From: Allobrachymonas sp. | Lineage (GTDB): Bacteria; Pseudomonadota; Gammaproteobacteria; Burkholderiales; Burkholderiaceae_C | DNA length: 64,000 bases | NCBI GenBank assembly: GCA_030529505.1 | Contig: JAUMWT010000001.1 | Span: 1 to 64,000, forward strand | Reading direction: 5' to 3' | Shown here: piece by piece, positions 26,191 through 37,799 of the stretch | How the letters are laid out: the number at the start of each line of letters is the position of its first letter | Numbering within the stretch: position 1 is the stretch's first letter | Notes under the pieces: model-generated | The model's input: only the letters and a program-made list of their open reading frames with translations | What the model was told of the DNA's origin: nothing | Databases searched by the model: none | Translations under genes and position numbers: made by a program

Positions 26191-26766
26191 ATGGATCACA
26201 GCGCCAATCCCTACAAGGCCGAAATGGCCAAATGGTGGTGGCTGCCCCTGCTGCAGGGCGTGGCCGCCTTGGCACTGGCAGCCATTTTGCTGTTCTATCC
26301 GCTCCAAACCCTGATCACCCTGACTTTCTGGCTCGGTCTGTATTGGGCGATTGACGGAACGCTCAACTTCATTCGCGCCTTGCGCAGCCATGCCGGGCAA
26401 AGCCGCATGTGGTTGCTGCTGGCTGGCCTCATCGGCGTGCTGAGTGGCGCACTGATGATGACCCACCCCGCACTGGCCAGTCTGGTGTCGGCCAGCTTCA
26501 TGATCGGGCTGTTTGCCGCCTCCATGATGCTGAATGGCTTCATCGTGATGCTGGCGGGAAAGCCCTCGGGCCTGTCTGCCAAGCGCAGCCGCTCATGGAG
26601 CAGCTTCTTCATCGGCTTGTTGTACGTACTGGGCGGCGCACTGCTCATCGCCAATCCGGGCATGACCCTTCTCACATTGATCTATCTGTACGTGCTCTGG
26701 GCTGTCGTGGTTGGGCTGGGCCTGATCTGGGCCGCTTTTGAAATCAAACGCCAAGGCAGTGCCTGA
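26191..26766 (+). CDS. HdeD family (DUF308) membrane protein
   Basis: The start at 26191 is fixed by ACAGGAGG upstream. The 191-residue protein has six hydrophobic segments in three repeated pairs (LLQGVAALALAAILLFYPL, LLLAGLIGVLSGALMMTHP, FFIGLLYVLGGALLIANPG), each with the DUF308 pattern of small residues ending in a proline turn. HdeD in E. coli aids acid resistance at high density; other members are uncharacterised. A strong terminator follows at once, so it is a single-gene unit with its own promoter. Confidence 0.9.
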   Translation: MDHSANPYKAEMAKWWWLPLLQGVAALALAAILLFYPLQTLITLTFWLGLYWAIDGTLNFIRALRSHAGQSRMWLLLAGLIGVLSGALMMTHPALASLVSASFMIGLFAASMMLNGFIVMLAGKPSGLSAKRSRSWSSFFIGLLYVLGGALLIANPGMTLLTLIYLYVLWAVVVGLGLIWAAFEIKRQGSA

Positions 26767-26799
26767 CTGATCGATTGCGGCCGACTGCCCCAGCCGCCA

Positions 26800-26833
26800 A
26801 GCCCTTGCGCAAAATCGCGCAAGGGCTTTTTTG
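26800..26833 (+). terminator. Rho-independent terminator after the hdeD-like gene
   Basis: AGCCCTTGCGC (26800-26810) pairs with GCGCAAGGGCT (26817-26827), followed by TTTTTTG. Confidence 0.9.
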
Positions 26834-26978
26834 CCCTCGCCGTCCTTCAAACTATTTCTGCACCAAGCGCAGCAAGGTCGCAGCAAAAGCATGCAAAGAT
26901 GCAAGCATGCAAGCGGCCAAAAGAAGTGCGCCAGGAAGCATTGATTTCCCACGGTGGGAAATTGAAGCCTTCCAGAAA

Positions 26979-27005
26979 CGAAAAAGCCAGCTAAAAAGCT
27001 GGCTA
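26979..27005 (-). terminator. Terminator of the tRNA-His gene
   Basis: On the minus strand AGCCAGCT and AGCTGGCT (26985-27004) form a stem closed by a T-rich loop and followed by TTTTTCG. It lies 16 bp beyond the tRNA 3' end. Confidence 0.85.
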
Positions 27006-27020
27006 ATTCGTTGGGTTTAT

Positions 27021-27097
27021 TGGGGTGGCTGATGGGACTCGAACCCACGACGACAGGAATCACAATCCTGGACTCTACCAACTGAGCTACAGCCACC
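27021..27097 (-). tRNA. tRNA-His (GTG)
   Basis: The 77-nt gene folds as a full cloverleaf: acceptor GGTGGCT/AGCCACC, D arm GCTC AGTTGGTA GAGT, anticodon arm CAGGA TTGTGAT TCCTG with anticodon GTG, and T loop TTCGAGT. The extra 5' G facing C73, the identity element of histidine tRNAs, is present. CCA is encoded at 27021-27023. Confidence 0.97.
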
Positions 27098-27109
27098 GTA
27101 GAAGGCGGG

Positions 27110-27152
27110 ATTATAGCGTGCAGGAATCGGTTTTCTCCGCCTGCCTGCACGC
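27110..27152 (-). promoter_or_regulatory. tRNA-His promoter -10 box and adjacent inverted repeat
   Basis: On the minus strand TATAAT (27115-27110) is followed by a GC-rich discriminator (CCCGCC), as in stringently controlled tRNA promoters. A perfect 9-bp inverted repeat, GCGTGCAGG / CCTGCACGC (27116-27124, 27144-27152), lies just upstream and spans the -35 zone. It may instead be a ppiD-end hairpin. Confidence 0.55.
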
Positions 27153-27163
27153 TTTCGCAAAAA

Positions 27164-29116
27164 TCACTCCACCGCCTGCAACAGATCCCGAGGCACGGCG
27201 GGCTTGGGCACGTTGATCTTGGCCTTCAACTGCGGTTTGATGCTGTTCAAATACGCCTGCACCTGCGCTTGCGCCACGCTTTGCTGCACAGCCGGGGCGT
27301 ATTGGGCGCGCAAGGGAGCGGCTAGTTCTTCAGGTTCCGTCGCGGCCTTGAGCACACGCACAAGCGCATAGCCTTGCTCGCCCAAGTCGGCGCCCTCCAG
27401 GGCGGGCAGCTTGTTCACGTCGGCACGCAAAGCGGCATCGACCACGGCATTGGAATAATTGCCCGGCTTGATGCGCGAAATCATCACCGGCGCGGCAAAC
27501 GGCACGTCTGCCGTCTTGGCAGCGCCTTGCTGCAACTGGGCCTGGCCTGCCGCCTTGGCCAGCTCGGCCGCTTTTTCCTGCACGTAATCGGCCTGGACTT
27601 GCGCCTTGACCGCCTCATACGCTTGTGTATGCGCTGGCACATGCTTGGTAACGCGCAGCACCACCACGTCGTTGGGGCTGACGGCAATAGGATCGCTCAC
27701 CTGCTTGCTGCTCAGGTCCTGCTGTGCAAAAAGGGCTTTTTGCACGTTGGGATGCGTGAGGATGACTTGTGCAGGCGGCAATTGCTGGGGCTGCGCGTTG
27801 GCCGCAAGCCCCTTGGCCGTTTGCACGGGCAGGCCGAGCTTTTCAGCCGCGGCTTGAAGCGAGCTGCGATCCTTGGCCACGGCTTCGGCCAGCAGATTGG
27901 CGTCGCTGGCAAAGTGCTGCTTCAGGCGCTCTTCGGTGAAGTCGCTTTCCACTTGCTGGCGCACGGTTTGCAGGGCCGGTACTTTGGCGGGCTTGATGTC
28001 GTCCAGCCGAATGATGTGGTAGCCAAACGGGCTTTTCACCACGCCGCTGACCTCGCCCGAGTTGAGGGCAAAGGCCGCATCAGCAAAGGGCTTGACCATG
28101 GTTTTGTGTTCGAAAAAGCCCAGGTCCCCGCCCTTGGCGGCCGAACCCGGATCTTGCGAATGCTTTTGGGCCAGCTCAGCAAAACTCTCTGGCTTTTCCT
28201 TGATCTGTTTGAGCAGTTCTTCGGCCTTTTGCTGGGCCGCGGCTTGCGTGGCGGCATCGGCCTTTTCATCAGCCGCAATCAGGATGTGACGGGCACGGCG
28301 CGTTTCGGGCGTGCCATAGCGCGCGGCTTGCTGCTTGTACCAGTCAGCCAGTTCTTTATCGGTATGGGGGTGGCGCTTGAGCACCGCTTGCGGATCCAGC
28401 ACCAGGTACTCCACATCCACCTGCTCGGGCACGCTGTAGCGCGCAGCCGCATGCTGCTGGTACCAGGCCTGCAATTGCGCATCCGTGGGTTTGACCTGGG
28501 CCACGTAATGGGCCGTGGGGAAGATGGCCACTTGCACTTCGCGCTGTTGCAGCAGGGGCTTGACGACCTGCTCGGCCAACAAGGCCGGCTGCCAGCTCGA
28601 TGCCAGGCCAATGCCTTGCATGAATTGCTGCTCTGACAATTGGCCGCGCACCACCGCTTCGAACGATTGCGGTGTTTGCCCGCTGTTGCGCAGCAGTTCG
28701 GCATAGGCCTGGGTGTCGATCTGCCCATCGGCCCCGCGCAAGGCGGCGATTTGCGGAATTTCGAGCAAGGCTTCTTGCACGCGCTCGTCGCTCACGAACA
28801 GTTTGTTCTTGGCGATCCACTCCATCACGGCATACTCTTCCAGCAGGCGTTCCAGCGTCTGGTATTTGGCATAGTCCGTATCGAGCAGGCTCGCGTCCAG
28901 ATCGGGCTGCGCCGCACGCAGCTGCTGCAGGCGCTGGCGGTGCGCGGCATCCCATTCATGCTGGGTAATGGCCCGGCCGTTGATGCTGGCCACGCCCTCG
29001 CCAGCCCCGGCCGCGCGCTGGTACAGCTCAATACCGCCCAGCACAAAGGCCGGAATGATCAGCAGCATCAGCAAACCGGTGAGCAATTTATTGTTCTTGC
29101 GGATAAATTCAAACAT
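27164..29116 (-). CDS. ppiD: Periplasmic chaperone/peptidyl-prolyl isomerase PpiD
   Basis: The start at MFEFIRKNNKLL gives 650 residues. The N-terminus has one membrane anchor (LLTGLLMLLIIPAFVLGGIELYQ). A SurA-like N-terminal chaperone region lies at ~35-230. A parvulin domain follows around residues 260-355 (RRARHILIAADEKAD, AKKHSQDP-like segment, GGDLGFF, SPFGYHIIRLDD). A long C-terminal chaperone part completes the protein. PpiD helps newly exported proteins at the SecYEG exit. It is the gene upstream of tRNA-His and downstream of repeat copy C. Confidence 0.94.
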   Translation of the reverse strand: MFEFIRKNNKLLTGLLMLLIIPAFVLGGIELYQRAAGAGEGVASINGRAITQHEWDAAHRQRLQQLRAAQPDLDASLLDTDYAKYQTLERLLEEYAVMEWIAKNKLFVSDERVQEALLEIPQIAALRGADGQIDTQAYAELLRNSGQTPQSFEAVVRGQLSEQQFMQGIGLASSWQPALLAEQVVKPLLQQREVQVAIFPTAHYVAQVKPTDAQLQAWYQQHAAARYSVPEQVDVEYLVLDPQAVLKRHPHTDKELADWYKQQAARYGTPETRRARHILIAADEKADAATQAAAQQKAEELLKQIKEKPESFAELAQKHSQDPGSAAKGGDLGFFEHKTMVKPFADAAFALNSGEVSGVVKSPFGYHIIRLDDIKPAKVPALQTVRQQVESDFTEERLKQHFASDANLLAEAVAKDRSSLQAAAEKLGLPVQTAKGLAANAQPQQLPPAQVILTHPNVQKALFAQQDLSSKQVSDPIAVSPNDVVVLRVTKHVPAHTQAYEAVKAQVQADYVQEKAAELAKAAGQAQLQQGAAKTADVPFAAPVMISRIKPGNYSNAVVDAALRADVNKLPALEGADLGEQGYALVRVLKAATEPEELAAPLRAQYAPAVQQSVAQAQVQAYLNSIKPQLKAKINVPKPAVPRDLLQAVE

Positions 29117-29189
29117 GTGCGGATTCAATCCAGGTCAAAAAAATCAGCCGGACATTTTACCGGTTGCCCAATCCCTTCCATGCTCGCTC

Positions 29190-29539
29190 AGAACCTGTTC
29201 AGAATCTCATCGTGAGGCGATTTGGATAGGGATCGGGATGGGATGCAAGGCGCAAAGGGATCGCAGAAGCCACGCAAAGGGCGCTGAATTTTCAAAAAAG
29301 CACAGATTTGGCTCATCCAGAACGGCTACCTCCATGCCTCAAGTGGTTTGCCATGCTGCGATGCGCTCACATCACACTACAGACGTCAAAAGAACTCTGC
29401 GAATCTCTGCGCCTTCTGTGCCTCTGCGGTGAAAACAATTTGAAAAGCTTCTGCGGCTTTGGCGAAAGCCCTGCCTCTTCTGCGTCCTGATTCAAGCCTT
29501 GTCATATCCAACTGCCTCGCGCTGAGACTTTGAACAGGC
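29190..29539. repeat. Dispersed intergenic element, copy C (about 350 bp, double length)
   Basis: The left end AGAACCTGTTCAGAATCTC with GAGGCGATTTGGATAGGG and GGGATGCAAGGCGCAAAG matches the family. The right end read in reverse is GCCTGTTCAAAGTCTCAGCG with CGAGGCA. At ~350 bp it is twice the usual length and fills nearly the whole ppiD-uvrD gap. Confidence 0.7.
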
Positions 29540-29541
29540 GC

Positions 29542-31953
29542 TTAATCCACCACCGTGAGTTTGGCAATACCCAATGCCAGCCACTTGATGCCGTGGCGCG
29601 GAAAGTGGATTTGCGCCCGGGCATCAGCCCCGCTGCCTTCGATCACTTTCACGGTGCCTTCGCCAAATTTGTTGTGAAAGACCTGCATGCCTGCACGCAA
29701 GCCATCGCCTGAAGCGCTGCTGCCCGTGCTGGCATTGGCCTGCCCCCTGCCGCCCAAGGTACGGCTGCCTTGGCCTACGGACTGGCGCACATCATGGTTC
29801 CACTGGGCGCCCTGCTTCCATCCATCAGAAAACGGCATGGCATCGGCAAAGCCGCTGCGTTGGGGCGTGAGCCACTTCAGGCATTCTTCCGGCAGCTCTT
29901 CAAAAAAGCGGCTGCGGATGTTGTAGCGCGTTTGCCCATGCAGCAAGCGAGTTTGCGCATGGCTGAGGTACAGGCGCTTGCGCGCGCGGGTGATGGCCAC
30001 ATACATCAGGCGGCGCTCCTCTTCCAGGCCGTCGTAATCGTTCATGGCGTTTTCGTGCGGAAACAGGCCCTCTTCCAGCCCGCTGATGAAGACCACGTCA
30101 AACTCCAAGCCCTTGGCCGCATGTACGGTCATGAGCTGCACGGCGTCTTGCCCGGCCTGGGCCTGGTTGTCGCCGGCTTCCAGCGCGGCATGTGTCAAAA
30201 ACGCGGCCAGGGGCGAGAGCGTTTCGCCATCGCTTTCAATGGATGATTCCGTTGCCCCTTGCACGGTACTGGCGGCGCCACCTTTAGCCCCGCCCGCATC
30301 GGCAACGCCCGTGTGCTCCTGCGCCAGCGCGGCGCTGTCGCGGCCAAAGCCTTCCATGCTGACAAAGCTCTCTGCCGCATTGACTAGTTCTTGCAGGTTT
30401 TCCACGCGGTCGGCGCCTTCACGCTCGGTTTCGTAATGGGCGATCAGGCCGCTGGCGTCCAGTACCAGCTCCACAATGTCTTTGAGCGTGCGTTGCTGCG
30501 CCTGCTCGCGCATGGCATCGATCTTGGCGATGAACGAGGCCAAATTGGCCCCCGCCTTGCCGCCGACTTGCTCCACCGCATCCACCAGAGCGCTGTTGCG
30601 CGCGCGCGCGGCGTCTTGCAACTGCTCCAGCGTGCGCGCGCCAATGCCACGCGGCGGGAAGTTGACGACGCGCAAAAAGCTGGTGTCGTCACGCGGGTTA
30701 TCGAGCAAGCGCAAATACGCCAAGGCGTGCTTGATCTCGGCCCGCTCGAAAAAGCGCAGCCCGCCGTACACGCGGTAAGGAATGCCCGCATTGAACAAGG
30801 TGGACTCGATCACGCGGCTTTGCGCATTGCTGCGGTACAGGATGGCCACGTCTTGCCGCCTGAAATCATCGCGCAGCAACTGGCGGATTTCGTCCACGAT
30901 CCAGCGCGCTTCGGCCAGGTCGCTGGCTTGCTCCATCACGCGCACCGGCTCGCCCGCGCCCGCATCGGTGCGCAGGTTCTTGCCCAGGCGGCGCTTGTTG
31001 TGGCTGATCAGCGCGTTGGCGCTATCCAGAATATTGCTGTAGCTGCGGTAGTTCTGCTCCAGTTTGATTTGATTCGCCACCTGCAATTCGTTGACGAAAT
31101 CATTCATATTGCCCACGCGCGCGCCGCGAAAGGCGTAAATGCTCTGGTCGTCATCGCCCACGGCAAACAGCGCATTGGGCGGCATGCCCTGGCTGCCATC
31201 GGCCACGAACATCTTCAGCCACAGGTATTGCAGGCGGTTGGTGTCTTGAAATTCATCCACCAGAATGTGGCGAAAGCGCCGCTGGTAATGCTGGCGCACC
31301 AAGGGATGGTCACGCAGAATCTCGTAGCTGCGCAGCATCAGCTCGCCAAAATCCACCACACCCTCGCGCTGGCATTGCTCTTCGTAGAGCTGATACAGCT
31401 CCACCTTTTTGCGGCTTTCGGCATCGCGCACCGGCACATCGCCCGGGCGCATGCCCTCTTCCTTGCAGCCGCTGATGAACCATTGCAGCTGCTTGGGCGG
31501 AAAGCGCTCGTCATCCACATTGAACTGCTTGTACAGGCGCTTGATGCTCGAGAGCTGATCCTGCGTATCCAGAATCTGAAAAGCCTGCGGCAAATTCGCC
31601 ACCTTGTAATGCGCCCGCAAGAAGCGGTTGCACAGACCGTGAAAGGTGCCGATCCACATGCCTCGCACATTGATCGGCAACATGGCCGAAAGGCGCGCAC
31701 TCATCTCCTTGGCCGCCTTGTTGGTAAAGGTCACGGCCATGATGCCGCCCGGCGACACCCGCTGCTGCGCCAGCAACCAGGCAATGCGCGTGGTCAACAC
31801 CCGCGTCTTGCCCGAACCAGCGCCGGCCAGAATCAGGGCGTGCTCATCGGGCAACATCACTGCGCTGCGCTGCTCCTCGTTCAAGCCACGCAGCCAGTCA
31901 TCTGCCTGCGCCGCACTGGCAAAAGAAGGTGTAAAAGAATCGTCGCTAGACAT
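29542..31953 (-). CDS. uvrD: DNA helicase II UvrD
   Basis: The start at MSSDDSFTP gives 803 residues, typical for UvrD. It is a superfamily 1 3'-5' helicase: Walker A GAGSGKT (44-50), motif Ia TFTNKAAKEM, motif II VDEFQDTN, motif III VGDDDQSIYAFRGA, motif IV LEQNYRS, motif V VQLMTVHAAKGLEFD and motif VI EERRLMYVAITRARKRL. The C-terminal Tudor-like patch (GMQVFHNKFGEGTV) is also present. UvrD removes the incised strand in nucleotide-excision repair and unwinds DNA in mismatch repair. It is divergent from hisZ. Confidence 0.97.
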   Translation of the reverse strand: MSSDDSFTPSFASAAQADDWLRGLNEEQRSAVMLPDEHALILAGAGSGKTRVLTTRIAWLLAQQRVSPGGIMAVTFTNKAAKEMSARLSAMLPINVRGMWIGTFHGLCNRFLRAHYKVANLPQAFQILDTQDQLSSIKRLYKQFNVDDERFPPKQLQWFISGCKEEGMRPGDVPVRDAESRKKVELYQLYEEQCQREGVVDFGELMLRSYEILRDHPLVRQHYQRRFRHILVDEFQDTNRLQYLWLKMFVADGSQGMPPNALFAVGDDDQSIYAFRGARVGNMNDFVNELQVANQIKLEQNYRSYSNILDSANALISHNKRRLGKNLRTDAGAGEPVRVMEQASDLAEARWIVDEIRQLLRDDFRRQDVAILYRSNAQSRVIESTLFNAGIPYRVYGGLRFFERAEIKHALAYLRLLDNPRDDTSFLRVVNFPPRGIGARTLEQLQDAARARNSALVDAVEQVGGKAGANLASFIAKIDAMREQAQQRTLKDIVELVLDASGLIAHYETEREGADRVENLQELVNAAESFVSMEGFGRDSAALAQEHTGVADAGGAKGGAASTVQGATESSIESDGETLSPLAAFLTHAALEAGDNQAQAGQDAVQLMTVHAAKGLEFDVVFISGLEEGLFPHENAMNDYDGLEEERRLMYVAITRARKRLYLSHAQTRLLHGQTRYNIRSRFFEELPEECLKWLTPQRSGFADAMPFSDGWKQGAQWNHDVRQSVGQGSRTLGGRGQANASTGSSASGDGLRAGMQVFHNKFGEGTVKVIEGSGADARAQIHFPRHGIKWLALGIAKLTVVD

Positions 31954-32125
31954 GAAAGGCTCAACAAACAACAACAGCTGCCGCAACGAGGGCAGCCAAG
32001 CTGAACGGGCGATGTTACTGAAAAGGAGACCTCTGCTTCTAGAAAAAGCGGCACTTTTGAAGAAAAGTGAAAAAACCTTTTGCCGCTAGAATTGCTTTTT
32101 TAACAGTTTGTCACCGTGTCGCCTC

Positions 32126-34776
<2,651 letters not shown>

Positions 34777-34928
34777 TGCGCCAGCAACCATGGCCTTGCC
34801 GATGATGGATCGGCATCGCCAGCCTGCACGGCCAATTTGAGCTGCTGCTTGGCACCATGAATGGGTGACAGGCAACCCCCTCTACCCCTTCCCATCTTTT
34901 CTGTTTTGACTTTTCACCAAGGCCCATC

Positions 34929-35468
34929 ATGTTGACCGAAGACGGCAAGCACCTTTACGTCAGCCACGAGCGTTACCACCACCTGATCGAACAACTCGCC
35001 ATCATGGTGCATGAGTCCGGCTGGCAATTCGACACCATCTTGTGTCTGGCGCGTGGCGGGATGCGCCCCGGCGACATCTTGAGCCGCATCTTCAACGTGC
35101 CGCTGGCCATCATGTCCACCAGCTCCTACCGCGACGACCACGGCACCAAGCAGGGGCACCTCGACATCGCCCACTACATCACCACGCCCAAGGGGCAGAT
35201 TGCCGGGCGCGTGCTGCTGGTGGATGACCTGTCCGACACCGGCAAAACCCTGCAAGAAGTGGTACAGATGCTGCGCGCCAAATACGCCTCGATCAGCGAC
35301 ATGCGCACCGCCGTGCTCTGGACCAAGGGCATTTCAAGCTTCAAGCCCGATTACTCGGTGGAGCACTTGCCCACCAGCCCCTGGATCCACCAACCCTTTG
35401 AGGTGTACGACAACATGCCGCCCGAGCAAGTGCTGGCCAAGCACGCTGCGGCCAAGGCGGCCCAGTAG
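34929..35468 (+). CDS. Purine phosphoribosyltransferase family protein
   Basis: The 179-residue protein is a type I phosphoribosyltransferase with LCLARGGMRPGDILSRIF and the PRPP loop RVLLVDDLSDTGKTL. Its length and position after purA match the hypoxanthine/xanthine-type salvage enzyme (hpt/gpt-like) found at this place in Burkholderiales. The base specificity cannot be read from the sequence. The start at 34929 follows a 152-bp gap after purA. Confidence 0.88.
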   Translation: MLTEDGKHLYVSHERYHHLIEQLAIMVHESGWQFDTILCLARGGMRPGDILSRIFNVPLAIMSTSSYRDDHGTKQGHLDIAHYITTPKGQIAGRVLLVDDLSDTGKTLQEVVQMLRAKYASISDMRTAVLWTKGISSFKPDYSVEHLPTSPWIHQPFEVYDNMPPEQVLAKHAAAKAAQ

Positions 35469-35851
35469 CACGAAAAGCGGGGCACGTTGAGCCTGCCCCG
35501 AAGCAGAAGGCGCCAGACCCAACGCACAGCCAGAGCCACGTGATGCCGGCCCATCAAAAATGCTCACAAAGTGCCAAGCAATCGCAACCCAACCGGGACG
35601 TTTCACCCGCCACCCAGCAAGGTTTGAACGCTTGGACCAGCAGGGCAGCGGGTTCTCAGGGCTTCACAAGGCGCAGTTGCCACACCGCTTGCGCGTACAC
35701 CACAGCCCCCTCCCGTTTATCACTTGCTGCGCTGTCTGGCTGATCCCAGCCAAACGATTCTCAAGCCACCTTGTTTCTTGCGCGGCCAGCGCCCTGCCCC
35801 ACACCGCACGCAAACTGCCTTTTTCACCCCGCTATCGACTTGGAACTCGCC
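35469..35851. other. 383-bp gap before metC
   Basis: No open frame with a domain, no tRNA and no family repeat is seen. No SAM riboswitch core was recognised ahead of metC. The metC frame stays open back to 35771 but without a better start. Confidence 0.45.
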
Positions 35852-37084
35852 ATGACTCAGCACCGCATCACCCAACTGATCCATCACGACTACCAGCCGC
35901 CTGCGGGCTTTTCGGCTCCGCTGCCGCCCGTGCACAGGGCATCGACCATCTTTTTGCCCAGCATCGCCGAGTCGCGCCGCCGCGACGCCATTGACCGCGG
36001 CAGCTACACCTATGGCACGCACGGCACGCCCACCAGCTACGTGCTTGAACAGCGCCTTTGCGCGCTCGAAGGCGGCCAGCACGCCATGCTGCTGCCCAGC
36101 GGCCTGGCGGCCATTGCCTGCGTGAACCTGGCGCTGCTCAACCCGGGTGATGAGGTGCTGATTCCCGACAATGCCTACGGCCCCAACAAGGTGTTTGCCC
36201 TGGCCGAGCTCAAGCGCTTCGGCATCACGCACAAGGTGTACGAAGCCACCGACACCCAGGATCTGGCCGCCAAGATCAGCTCTGCCACCAAACTGGTGTG
36301 GATGGAAGCGGCCGGTTCCATCACGCTGGAATTTCCCGACCTGATCGAGCAGGTCGAACTCTGCCGCAGCAAAGGCATCCTCACGGCGCTGGACAACACC
36401 TGGGGCGCCGGGCTGGCCTTCTGCCCCTTCGATTTGCGGCGCACGGGCGACACCAGCCCCGCTGCGCTGGGCGTGGACTTGACCGTGCACGCGCTCACCA
36501 AATACCCCAGCGGCGGCGCCCACATCCTGATGGGCAGCATCGTCACGCGCAGCGATGCGCTCTTCAAGCGGCTGGCCACCAGCCACATGCACATGGGCTT
36601 TTGCGTGGGCATGAACGATGTGGAAGCCATCCTCAATGGCCTGCCCAGCATCGAGCTGCGCTATCAAAAGGCCGACGACAACGCCCGCGCCGTGGCCCAG
36701 TGGTGCGCGCAGCAAGCGCAGTTCGTGCAAGTGCTGCACCCCAGCCTGCCGGACTCGCCCGGCCATGCCGCCTGGAAAAAAATCTGCTGCACGCCCGATC
36801 AGCCCGAGGGCGCAGCCGCAGGCATCGTGAGCGTGATCGTTGACGACGGCTGCACGCAAGATCAGGTCGATGCTTTTTGCGAGAGCCTGCAAATCTTCAA
36901 AATCGGCTACAGCTGGGGCGGCCCGATCAGCCTGGTCATGGCCTATGACGTAGGCGGCTTGCGCAAAGGCTGGCCCGCCCACCTGCGCCGCGGCAAGCTC
37001 GTGCGCCTGTGCACCGGGCTGGAGGATGCCCGCGACCTGATCGCCGATTTGGAACAAGCCATGCGGCAACTGCCCAAGCCTTGA
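35852..37084 (+). CDS. metC: Cystathionine beta-lyase (Cys/Met metabolism PLP enzyme)
   Basis: The 410-residue PLP enzyme cleaves cystathionine to homocysteine in methionine synthesis. It has the family pattern: YTYGTHGTPTSYVLEQRLCALEG near the N-terminus, LLPSGLAAIACVNLALLNPGDE, LDNTWGAGLAFCP and the PLP lysine in HALTKYPSGG (K217), followed by the FKIGYSWGG substrate loop. The longer open frame from 35771 is not supported by a ribosome site. Activity toward other sulfur amino acids cannot be excluded. Confidence 0.92.
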   Translation: MTQHRITQLIHHDYQPPAGFSAPLPPVHRASTIFLPSIAESRRRDAIDRGSYTYGTHGTPTSYVLEQRLCALEGGQHAMLLPSGLAAIACVNLALLNPGDEVLIPDNAYGPNKVFALAELKRFGITHKVYEATDTQDLAAKISSATKLVWMEAAGSITLEFPDLIEQVELCRSKGILTALDNTWGAGLAFCPFDLRRTGDTSPAALGVDLTVHALTKYPSGGAHILMGSIVTRSDALFKRLATSHMHMGFCVGMNDVEAILNGLPSIELRYQKADDNARAVAQWCAQQAQFVQVLHPSLPDSPGHAAWKKICCTPDQPEGAAAGIVSVIVDDGCTQDQVDAFCESLQIFKIGYSWGGPISLVMAYDVGGLRKGWPAHLRRGKLVRLCTGLEDARDLIADLEQAMRQLPKP

Positions 37085-37111
37085 ACAATGCATCGGTTTC
37101 TTTCTTGCCAC

Positions 37112-37140
37112 AAAAAAGCCCGCTTTAAAGCAGGCTTTTT
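37112..37140. terminator. Bidirectional terminator between metC and a lipoprotein gene
   Basis: AAAAAGCC and GCTTT on the left pair with AAAGC and GGCTTTTT on the right, with one C/A mismatch. It serves metC (+) and the convergent lipoprotein gene (-). Confidence 0.85.
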
Positions 37141-37150
37141 CATTGTCATC

Positions 37151-37666
37151 TCAACGCAATCCGAAAGGCTTGCTGTTGCATTTCCCATTCTTCTCAAGAA
37201 TAGCAAATTGTTCCGAAAACCTCTGTACCAATTCGGTTTTTGCTTTGTCATACGGTCCGCTCGGAAACAAAGGCGGCAGATTCTTGTGAGACGCTGCATA
37301 CTCCTCGCTCAGTTTTCTGCAACTCTCCTGTTGCGCCAACAATTGATTCTTGGTCGTTTCATCAATTTTCCGGTAACTGCGATCTTCAAAAAACAAGGAG
37401 TTGCCATCTTCAGACAATTTGAACGACATCACTCCCAAGCCAGTATCAATACCCAGTTGACCATCTTTTTCTGACAATACATACGGCTTTCCATCGTCGG
37501 AAACAATGTCGTGCTCGAAAAAGTAATTACCTTCCTTCTGCTTGATTTCCATAACGGCAACCCGCTCGCTATCCTGTTCCTGCCAATAACCAAGATAGGC
37601 TTTCGACCCAGTTTTGCCACACGCAACCAGCATCAAGACCACTGCAGACAATATCAAATGCCTCAT
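37151..37666 (-). CDS. Hypothetical lipoprotein, AT-richer than its surroundings
   Basis: The 171-residue product has a signal peptide with lipobox LVAC (Cys at residue 16), so it should be lipid-anchored in the envelope. GGAG precedes the start. The mature part is polar, with a WQEQDSERVAVMEI opening and a GLGVMSFKLSEDGNSLFFEDRSYRKI segment that suggests a small beta-barrel or lipocalin-like fold (guess). I do not recognise a family. Codon use and base content are clearly less GC-rich than neighbours, and A/T tracts surround the start. Recent acquisition is likely. Confidence 0.82.
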   Translation of the reverse strand: MRHLILSAVVLMLVACGKTGSKAYLGYWQEQDSERVAVMEIKQKEGNYFFEHDIVSDDGKPYVLSEKDGQLGIDTGLGVMSFKLSEDGNSLFFEDRSYRKIDETTKNQLLAQQESCRKLSEEYAASHKNLPPLFPSGPYDKAKTELVQRFSEQFAILEKNGKCNSKPFGLR

Positions 37667-37799
37667 GAATTCTCTCCACTTATAAAAAAATGTATGTACT
37701 GAGTTGCCACTATTTTGTTAGAAGCAATATCAAGCTGATGCGCCTTGTATGGAAGGTAGCGTAAAACTCCACGTAATGCCGCCTCCCAAGCAACGTTGG

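Noticed and set aside
30391..32004. 537-codon plus-strand frame opposite uvrD
   Set aside because: Shadow frame; uvrD on the minus strand has all helicase motifs.
35469..35851. SAM or cobalamin riboswitch ahead of metC
   Set aside because: No conserved core elements were recognised.
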